Translations under genes and position numbers: made by a program
Part shown: positions 1 to 9,300 of the stretch, one piece after another
Position numbering within the stretch: position 1 is the first letter of the stretch
How the letters are laid out: each line of letters opens with the position of its first letter
The notes under the pieces: model-generated
The model's database searches: none
Told to the model about the DNA's origin: nothing
The model's input: the letters and a program-made list of their open reading frames with translations, nothing else
Source of the DNA: Linyphia triangularis
Lineage: Eukaryota; Arthropoda; Arachnida; Araneae; Linyphiidae
DNA length: 64,000 bases
Assembly (NCBI GenBank): GCA_963978545.1
Contig: CAXBTE010000017.1
Coordinates: forward strand, 248,001-312,000
Direction: 5' to 3'

Positions 1-3000
1 ATTTAAGGTCTTCTATAGGAGATTCTTAAAAACGAAAATCTTAACAACCACAAAATATTAAGGGGGTCAAAATTTGCAAAGTTGTTTTTTTCAGTGGTAC
101 ACATACATAATTTTTACACAGAGAGTTTTGGGAGCACAATGTTGTAACTTGGCAACATTGAAGTTCATTAATAGGAGATTCTTAAAAACGAAAATCTTAA
201 CAACCACTAAATATTATGGGGGTCGAAAGTTGATCCCAAAAAAGGACTGCATTTCAAACACTGAAAATTTCTGAATTTTACCTACATTTTGGGCTATAAA
301 CTGAATTAAGGGTCCTTTATTGGGCAGATTTGAAATAAAGTGACTGCAAATCATATTTCTATTTTAAAACCAAAATCTGGAAGCATTTTGAGCCATTTTT
401 TGGAAAAGTGATTTTTTCATAAAATTTCCTAAGGCTAACCCCTTTGAAAAATTTCGAAAAATTTGAAAATTCAAAAAATTATTTTTTCAGTCACATTTGG
501 ACAGAATATAAATATAAAACATATTTCAGGTCCCCAAAAAAAATTTGGTAGCATTTGAGCCACTATTTTCAAAGTTCAAAATTTCCCTTTGAAAATACAT
601 TGTTTTTACAGTTTTTGAATTTTTACTCATAGTGTATTTTGAGCACAGTATTGTAACTTGGCCACATTTAAGGTCTTCTATAGGAGATTCTTAAAAACGA
701 AAATCTTAACAACCACAAAATATTAAGGGGGTCAAAATTTGCAAAGTTGTTTTTTTCAGTGGTACACATACATAATTTTTACACAGAGAGTTTTGGGAGC
801 ACAATGTTGTAACTTGGCAACATTGAAGTTCATTAATAGGAGATTCTTAAAAACGAAAATCTTAACAACCACTAAATATTAAGGGGGTCGAAAGTTGATC
901 CCAAAAAAGGACTGCATTTCAAACACTGAAAATTTCTGAATTTTACCTACATTTTGGGCTATAAACTGAATTAAGGGTCCTTTATTGGGCAGATTTGAAA
1001 TAAAGTGACTGCAAATCATATTTCTATTTTAAAACCAAAATCTGGAAGCATTTTGAGCCATTTTTTGGAAAAGTGATTTTTTCATAAAATTTCCTAAGGC
1101 TAACCCCTTTGAAAAATTTCGAAAAATTTGAAAATTCAAAAAATTATTTTTTCAGTCACATTTGGACAGAATATGAATATAAAACATATTTCAGGTCCCC
1201 AAAAAAAATTTGGTAGCATTTGAGCCACTATTTTCAAAGTTCAAAATTTCCCTTTGAAAATACATTGATTTTACAGTTTTTGAATTTTTACTCATAGTGT
1301 ATTTTGAGCACAGTATTGTAACTTGGCCACATTTAAGGTCTTCTATAGGAGATTCTTAAAAACGAAAATCTTAACAACCACAAAATATTAAGGGGGTCAA
1401 AATTTGCAAAGTTGTTTTTTTCAGTGGTACACATACATAATTTTTACACAGAGAGTTTTGGGAGCACAATGTTGTAACTTGGCAACATTGAAGTTCATTA
1501 ATAGGAGATTCTTAAAAACGAAAATCTTAACAACCACTAAATATTATGGGGGTCGAAAGTTGATCCCAAAAAAGGACTGCATTTCAAACACTGAAAATTT
1601 CTGAATTTTACCTACATTTTGGGCTATAAACTGAATTAAGGGTCCTTTTTTGGGCAGATTTGAAATAAATTGACTGCAAATCATATTTCTATTTTAAAAC
1701 CAAAATCTGGAAGCATTTTGAGCCATTTTTTGGAAAAGTGATTTTTTCATAAAATTTCCTAAGGCTAACCCCTTTGAAAAATTTCGAAAAATTTGAAAAT
1801 TCAAAAAATTATTTTTTCAGTCACATTTGGACAGAATATAAATATAAAACATATTTCAGGTCCCCAAAAAAAATTTGGTAGCATTTGAGCCACTATTTTC
1901 AAAGTTCAAAATTTCCCTTTGAAAATACATTGATTTTACAGTTTTTGAATTTTTACTCATAGTGTATTTTGAGCACAGTATTGTAACTTGGCCACATTTA
2001 AGGTCTTCTATAGGAGATTCTTAAAAACGAAAATCTTAACAACCACAAAATATTAAGAGGGTCAAAATTTGCAAAGTTGTTTTTTTCAGTGGTACACATA
2101 CATAATTTTTACACAGAGAGTTTTGGGAGCACAATGTTGTAACTTGGCAACATTGAAGTTCATTAATAGGAGATTCTTAAAAACGAAAATCTTAACAACC
2201 ACTAAATATTATGGGGGTCGAAAGTTGATCCCAAAAAAGGACTGCATTTCAAACACTGAAAATTTCTGAATTTTACCTACATTTTGGGCTATAAACTGAA
2301 TTAAGGGTCCTTTTTTGGGCAGATTTGAAATAAATTGACTGCAAATCATATTTCTATTTTAAAACCAAAATCTGGAAGCATTTTGAGCCATTTTTTTGGA
2401 AAAGTGATTTTTTCATAAAATTTCCTAAGGCTAACCCCTTTGAAAAATTTCGAAAAATTTGAAAATTCAAAAAATTATTTTTTCAGTCACATTTGGACAG
2501 AATATAAATATAAAACATATTTCAGGTCCCCAAAAAAAATTTGGTAGCATTTGAGCCACTATTTTCAAAGTTCAAAATTTCCCTTTGAAAATACATTGAT
2601 TTTACAGTTTTTGAATTTTTACTCATAGTGTATTTTGAGCACAGTATTGTAACTTGGCCACATTTAAGGTCTTCTATAGGAGATTCTTAAAAACGAAAAT
2701 CTTAACAACCACAAAATATTAAGGGGGTCAAAATTTGCAAAGTTGTTTTTTTCAGTGGTACACATACATAATTTTTACACAGAGAGTTTTGGGAGCACAA
2801 TGTTGTAACTTGGCAACATTGAAGTTCATTAATAGGAGATTCTTAAAAACGAAAATCTTAACAACCACTAAATATTAAGGGGGTCGAAAGTTGATCCCAA
2901 AAAAGGACTGCATTTCAAACACTGAAAATTTTTGAATTTTACCTACATTTTGGGCTATAAACTGAATTAAGGGTCCTTTTTTGGGCAGATTTGAAATAAA

Positions 3001-3721
3001 GTGACTGCAAATCATATTTCTATTTTAAAACCAAAATCTGGAAGCATTTTGAGCCATTTTTTGGAAAAGTGATTTTTTCATAAAATTTCCTAAGGCTAAC
3101 CCCTTTGAAAAATTTCGAAAAATTTGAAAATTCAAAAAATTATTTTTTCAGTCACATTTGGACAGAATATAAATATAAAACATATTTCAGGTCCCCAAAA
3201 AAAATTTGGTAGCATTTGAGCCACTATTTTCAAAGTTCAAAATTTCCCTTTGAAAATACATTGATTTTACAGTTTTTGAATTTTTACTCATAGTGTATTT
3301 GGAGCACAGTATTGTAACTTGGCCACATTTAAGGTCTTCTATAGGAGATTCTTAAAAACGAAAATCTTAACAACCACAAAATATTAAGGGGGTCAAAATT
3401 TGCAAAGTTGTTTTTTTCAGTGGTACACATACATAATTTTTACACAGAGAGTTTTGGGAGCACAATGTTGTAACTTGGCAACATTGAAGTTCATTAATAG
3501 GAGATTCTTAAAAACGAAAATCTTAACAACCACTAAATATTAAGGGGGTCGAAAGTTGATCCCAAAAAAGGACTGCATTTCAAACACTGAAAATTTCTGA
3601 ATTTTACCTACATTTTGGGCTATAAACTGAATTAAGGGTCCTTTATTGGGCAGATTTGAAATAAAGTGACTGCAAATCATATTTCTATTTTAAAACCAAA
3701 ATCTGGAAGCATTTTGAGCCA
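1..3721. repeat. A array 1: 665-bp satellite units
   Basis: Tandem units of about 665 bp. The repeated landmark GAGCACAGTATTGTAACTTGG starts (first G) at 641, 1306, 1971, 2637 and 3302; the window opens inside an earlier unit. Copies differ by scattered single bases, such as TCCTTTATTGGG against TCCTTTTTTGGG, and one extra T near 2392 makes one unit 666 bp. Each unit holds one B element (TTTTTTGGAAAAGTG to TTTTTTCAGTCAC). The array runs into block 1 at that B element. No gene is seen. The whole stretch recurs at +32550. Confidence 0.97.
641..952. repeat. 156-bp internal duplication within the A unit (representative)
   Basis: Within one A unit, GAGCAC + TTGTAACTTGG at 641 recurs at 797, and TAGGAGATTCTTAAAAACG at 681 recurs at 837, so both are offset by 156 bp. 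The first 110 bp or so of the two halves align well (ACCACAAAATATT against ACCACTAAATATT; GGGGGTCAAAATTTG against GGGGGTCGAAAGTTG) and then drift apart. The same arrangement is present in every A unit, so the duplication predates amplification of the 665-bp unit. The right limit given is approximate. Confidence 0.85.
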
Positions 3722-4298
3722 TTTTTTGGAAAAGTGATTTTTTCATAAAATTTCCTAAGGCTAACCCCTTTGAAAAATTTCGAAAAATTTGAAAATTCAA
3801 AAAATTATTTTTTGGAAAAGTGATTTTTTCATAAAATTTCCTAAGGCTAACCCCCTTTGAAAAATTTGAAAATTCAAAAAATTATTTTTTGGAAAAGTGA
3901 TTTTTTCATAAAACTTCCTAAGACTAACCCCTTTGAAAAATTTCGAAAAATTTGAAAATTCAAAAAATTATTTTTTGGAAAAGTGATTTTTTCATAAAAT
4001 TTCCTAAGGCTAACCCCTTTGAAAAATTTGAAAATTCAAAAAATTATTTTTTGGAAAAGTGATTTTTTCATAAAATATCCTAAGGCTAACCCCTTTGAAA
4101 AATTTGAAAATTCAAAAAATTATTTTTTGGAAAAGTGATTTTTTCATAAAATTTCCTAAGACTAACTCCTTTGAAAAATTTCGAAAAATTTGAAAATTCA
4201 AAAAATTATTTTTTGGAAAAGTGATTTTTTCATAAAATTTCCTAAGTCCCCCCTTTGAAAAATTTCGAAAAATTTGAAAATTCAAAAAATTATTTTTT
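3722..4298. repeat. Block 1 left B array (7 monomers)
   Basis: The GGAAAAGTGATTTTTTC landmark starts at 3728, 3814, 3891, 3977, 4053, 4129 and 4215, giving monomers of 86, 77, 86, 76, 76 and 86 bp. The 86-bp form carries a second GAAAAATTT step that the 76-bp form lacks. The last monomer has a shortened TAAGTCCCCCC in place of TAAGGCTAACCCC. The array ends where TTTTTTGG is replaced by TTTTTTCAGTCAAATTTCG. Same structure as the left arrays of blocks 5 and 6. Confidence 0.95.
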
Positions 4299-5842
4299 CA
4301 GTCAAATTTCGAAAGAATATGAATATAAAACATATTTCAGGTCTTCAACTAAAATTTCCCAGCTAGTTTCAAAATTTCGTACAAAATCGTCTCCATTTCT
4401 GAGCAAACGCGTTATTTTGGATTTTTTTGAATTTTAACGACAGTTTGGGCTATAAAGCGATTTAAGGGACCTTTCTTGGATAGTTTTGATAAAAAGTAAC
4501 TCTTAAGCATTCTCCTATGTTAACAGCTAAATTTGACACATTTCGGACATTTCCCAGCTAAATTCCAAAATTTCGTTCAAAACCGTCTCTATTTCTGTGC
4601 TAACGCGTTATTTTGGATTTTACTGAATTTTCCCGACAGATTGGGCTATAAATCGATTTAAGGGTCTTTTCTTGAACAGTTTTGATAAAAAGTAACTATT
4701 GAGCATTTTCAAAGCATTTCGGACATTTCCCAGCTAGTTTTAAAAATATCGTTCAAAATCGTCTCTATTTCTGTGTTAACGCGTTATTTTGGATTTTTCT
4801 GAATTTTACCGACAGTTTAGGCTATAAATCGATTTAAGGGTCCTTTCTTGAACAGTTTTGATAAAAAGTAACTTTTAAGCATACTCTTAGGTCACAGCTA
4901 AAATTTTAAAGCATTTCGGACAATTCCCAGCTAGTTTCAGAAATTGCGTTCAAAACCGTCTCTATTTCTGTGTTAACGCGTTATTTTGGATTTTTCGGAA
5001 TTCTACCAACAGTTTGGGCTATAAAGCGATTTAAGGGTCCTTTCTTGACAGTTTTGATAAAAAGTAACTCTTGAGCATTTTCAAAGCATTTCGGACAATT
5101 CCCAGCTAGTTTTAAAAATATCGTTCAAAATCGTCTCTATTTCTGTGTTAACGCGTTATTTTGGATTTTTCTGAATTTTACCGACAGTTTGGGCTATAAA
5201 GCGATTTAAGGGTCCTTTCTTGACAGTTTTGATAAAAAGTAACTCTTGAGCATTTTCAAAGCATTTCGGACAATTCCCAGCTAGTTTGAAAAATATCGTT
5301 CAAAATCGTCTCTATTTCTGTGTTAACGCGTTATTTTGGATTTTTCTGAATTTTACCGACAGTTTAGGCTATACAGCGATTTAAGGGTCCTTTCTTGACA
5401 GTTTTTATAAAAAGTTACTTTTGATCATTTTCAAAGCATTTCGGACAATTCCCAGCTAGTTTTAAAAATTGCTTTCAAAATCGTCTCTATTTCTGTGTTA
5501 ACGCGTTATTTTGGATTTTTCTGAATTTTACCGATAATTTGGGATATAAATCGATATAAGGGTCCTTTCTTGAACAGTTTTGATAAAAAGTAACTTTTGA
5601 GCATACTCTAAGGTCACAGCTAAAATTTTAAAGCATTTCGGACAATTCCCAACTAGTTTCAAAAATTGCGTTCAAAAACGTCTCCATTTCTGTGTTAACG
5701 CGTTATTTTGGATTTTTCTGAATTATACCGACAGCTTGGTTTATAAAGCGATTTGAGGGTCCTTTCTTGGGCATATTTAATAAAAAGTTACTGTAAACTA
5801 TATTTCTATTTTAAAACCAAAATCTGGAAGCATTTTGAGAAA
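4299..5842. repeat. Block 1 C array (8 monomers)
   Basis: ACGCGT cores lie at 4407, 4603, 4779, 4976, 5151, 5326, 5501 and 5698, a spacing of 196, 176, 197, 175, 175, 175 and 197 bp. The longer monomers carry about 21 extra bp around AGGTCACAGCTAAAATTTT. Each monomer also has GGACATTTCCCAGCTA or GGACAATTCCCAGCTA, GGGCTATAAA and AAGGGTCC. The array starts with an A-like segment (TTTCAGTCAAATTTCG) and ends in an A-like tail (AACCAAAATCTGGAAGC). No gene is seen. Confidence 0.95.
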
Positions 5843-6398
5843 TTTTTTGGAAAAGTGATTTTTTCATAAAATTTCCTAAGTCTAATCCCTTTGAAAAATT
5901 TCGAAAAATTTGAAAATTCAAAAAATTATTTTTGGAAAAGTGATTTTTTCGTAAAATTTCCTAAGGCTAACCCCCTTGAAAAATTTGAAAATTCAAAAAA
6001 TTATTTTTTGAAAAAGTGATTTTTTCGTAAAATTTCCTAAGGCTAACCCCCTTGAAAAATTTGTAAATTCAAAAATTTTTTTTTTGGAAAAGTGATTTTT
6101 TCATAAAATTTCCTAAGACTAACCCCTTTGAAAAATTTGAAAATTGAAAAAATTATTTTTTGGAAAAGTGATTTTTTCATAAAATTTCCTAAGGCTAACC
6201 CTTTGAAAAATTTGAAAATTCAAAAAATTATTTTTTGGAAAAGTGATTTTTTCATAAAATTTCCTAAGGCTAACCCCTTTGAAAAATTTGAAAATTCAAA
6301 AAATTATTTTTTGGAAAAGTGATTTTTTCATAAAATTTCCTAAGGCTAACCCCTTTGAAAAATTTCGAAAAATTTGAAAATTCAAAAAATTATTTTTT
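5843..6398. repeat. Block 1 right B array (7 monomers)
   Basis: Landmarks lie at 5849, 5934, 6010, 6086, 6162, 6237 and 6313. Monomers are 75-76 bp except the first, which is 85. The third copy reads GAAAAAGTG instead of GGAAAAGTG, and the second and third have TTTCGTAAAA. The fourth junction has a run of ten T. The array ends in the normal A continuation TTTTTTCAGTCACATTTGG, the type I right edge that is shared with block 5. Confidence 0.94.
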
Positions 6399-9300
6399 CA
6401 GTCACATTTGGACAGAATATAAATATAAAACATATTTCAGGTCCCCAAAAAAAATTTGGTAGCATTTGAGCCACTATTTTCAAAGTTCAAAATTTCCCTT
6501 TGAAAATACATTGTTTTTACAGTTTTTGAATTTTTACTCATAGTGTATTTTGAGCACAGTATTGTAACTTGGCCACATTTAAGGTCTTCTATAGGAGATT
6601 CTTAAAAACGAAAATCTTAACAACCACAAAATATTAAGGGGGTCAAAATTTGCAAAGTTGTTTTTTTCAGTGGTACACATACATAATTTTTACACAGAGA
6701 GTTTTGGGAGCACAATGTTGTAACTTGGCAACATTGAAGTTCATTAATAGGAGATTCTTAAAAACGAAAATCTTAACAACCACTAAATATTAAGGGGGTC
6801 GAAAGTTGATCCCAAAAAAGGACTGCATTTCAAACACTGAAAATTTTTGAATTTTACCTACATTTTGGGCTATAAACTGAATTAAGGGTCCTTTTTTGGG
6901 CAGATTTGAAATAAAGTGACTGCAAATCATATTTCTATTTTAAAACCAAAATCTGGAAGCATTTTGAGCCATTTTTTGGAAAAGTGATTTTTTCATAAAA
7001 TTTCCTAAGGCTAACCCCTTTGAAAAATTTCGAAAAATTTGAAAATTCAAAAAATTATTTTTTCAGTCACATTTGGACAGAATATAAATATAAAACATAT
7101 TTCAGGTCCCCAAAAAAAATTTGGTAGCATTTGAGCCACTATTTTCAAAGTTCAAAATTTCCCTTTGAAAATACATTGATTTTACAGTTTTTGAATTTTT
7201 ACTCATAGTGTATTTGGAGCACAGTATTGTAACTTGGCCACATTTAAGGTCTTCTATAGGAGATTCTTAAAAACGAAAATCTTAACAACCACAAAATATT
7301 AAGGGGGTCAAAATTTGCAAAGTTGTTTTTTTCAGTGGTACACATACATAATTTTTACACAGAGAGTTTTGGGAGCACAATGTTGTAACTTGGCAACATT
7401 GAAGTTCATTAAAAGGAGATTCTTAAAAACGAAAATCTTAACAACCACTAAATATTAAGGGGGTCGAAAGTTGATCCCAAAAAAGGACTGCATTTCAAAC
7501 ACTGAAAATTTCTGAATTTTACCTACATTTTGGGCTATAAACTGAATTAAGGGTCCTTTATTGGGCAGATTTGAAATAAAGTGACTGCAAATCATATTTC
7601 TATTTTAAAACCAAAATCTGGAAGCATTTTGAGCCATTTTTTGGAAAAGTGATTTTTTCATAAAATTTCCTAAGGCTAACCCCTTTGAAAAATTTCGAAA
7701 AATTTGAAAATTCAAAAAATTATTTTTTCAGTCACATTTGGACAGAATATGAATATAAAACATATTTCAGGTCCCCAAAAAAAATTTGGTAGCATTTGAG
7801 CCACTATTTTCAAAGTTCAAAATTTCCCTTTGAAAATACATTGATTTTACAGTTTTTGAATTTTTACTCATAGTGTATTTTGAGCACAGTATTGTAACTT
7901 GGCCACATTTAAGGTCTTCTATAGGAGATTCTTAAAAACGAAAATCTTAACAACCACAAAATATTAAGGGGGTCAAAATTTGCAAAGTTGTTTTTTTCAG
8001 TGGTACACATACATAATTTTTACACAGAGTTTTGGGAGCACAATGTTGTAACTTGGCAACATTGAAGTTCATTAATAGGAGATTCTTAAAAACGAAAATC
8101 TTAACAACCACTAAATATTATGGGGGTCGAAAGTTGATCCCAAAAAAGGACTGCATTTCAAACACTGAAAATTTCTGAATTTTACCTACATTTTGGGCTA
8201 TAAACTGAATTAAGGGTCCTTTTTTGGGCAGATTTGAAATAAATTGACTGCAAATCATATTTCTATTTTAAAACCAAAATCTGGAAGCATTTTGAGCCAT
8301 TTTTTGGAAAAGTGATTTTTTCATAAAATTTCCTAAGGCTAACCCCTTTGAAAAATTTCGAAAAATTTGAAAATTCAAAAAATTATTTTTTCAGTCACAT
8401 TTGGACAGAATATAAATATAAAACATATTTCAGGTCCCCAAAAAAAATTTGGTAGCATTTGAGCCACTATTTTCAAAGTTCAAAATTTCCCTTTGAAAAT
8501 ACATTGATTTTACAATTTTTGAATTTTTACTCATAGTGTATTTTGAGCACAGTATTGTAACTTGGCCACATTTAAGGTCTTCTATAGGAGATTCTTAAAA
8601 ACGAAAATCTTAACAACCACAAAATATTAAGAGGGTCAAAATTTGCAAAGTTGTTTTTTTCAGTGGTACACATACATAATTTTTACACAGAGAGTTTTGG
8701 GAGCACAATGTTGTAACTTGGCAACATTGAAGTTCATTAATAGGAGATTCTTAAAAACGAAAATCTTAACAACCACTAAATATTATGGGGGTCGAAAGTT
8801 GATCCCAAAAAAGGACTGCATTTCAAACACTGAAAATTTCTGAATTTTACCTACATTTTGGGCTATAAACTGAATTAAGGGTCCTTTTTTGGGCAGATTT
8901 GAAATAAATTGACTGCAAATCATATTTCTATTTTAAAACCAAAATCTGGAAGCATTTTGAGCCATTTTTTGGAAAAGTGATTTTTTCATAAAATTTCCTA
9001 AGGCTAACCCCTTTGAAAAATTTCGAAAAATTTGAAAATTCAAAAAAATATTTTTTCAGTCACATTTGGACAGAATATAAATATAAAACATATTTCAGGT
9101 CCCCAAAAAAAATTTGGTAGCATTTGAGCCATTATTTTCAAAGTTCAAAATTTCCCTTTGAAAATACATTGATTGTATTTTGGAGTTTTTGAATTTTTAC
9201 TCGTAGTGTATTTGGAGCACAGTATTGTAACTTGGCCACATTTAAGGTCTTCTATAGGAGATTCTTAAAAACGAAAATCTTAACAACCACAAAATATTAA

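Noticed and set aside
74..274. A 66-codon open frame repeated in thirteen A units (for example 74, 1404, 2069, 8643, 26636, 61624)
   Set aside because: It begins at TTG, not ATG, and is open only where TATTAAGG has become TATTATGG. Sister units are closed by a stop, a two-base loss (near 8030) or an extra T (near 30645). Recurrence reflects the repeat, not selection on a protein.
500..540. TTTTTTCAG and ATATTTCAGGT sites resembling 3' splice acceptors
   Set aside because: Pyrimidine runs followed by CAG are expected in such T-rich repeats. No matching donor or open exon lies nearby.
3722..4298. CRISPR-like regular repeats
   Set aside because: The entire period is repeated with no unique spacers, monomers are 76-86 bp, and no cas-like genes are present. 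This is a tandem satellite.
4407..4412. ACGCGT as a cell-cycle promoter box or replication-origin motif
   Set aside because: It occurs once per C monomer because the monomer is repeated. No promoter or gene is present, so a regulatory label is not supported.
4255..4437. A 60-69-codon open frame at the B-to-C edge of every block
   Set aside because: It has a TTG start and low-complexity Lys/Phe/Asn/Ile-rich translation of A/T tracts. Frame and end change with one-base losses between blocks, and no codon-level conservation is visible.
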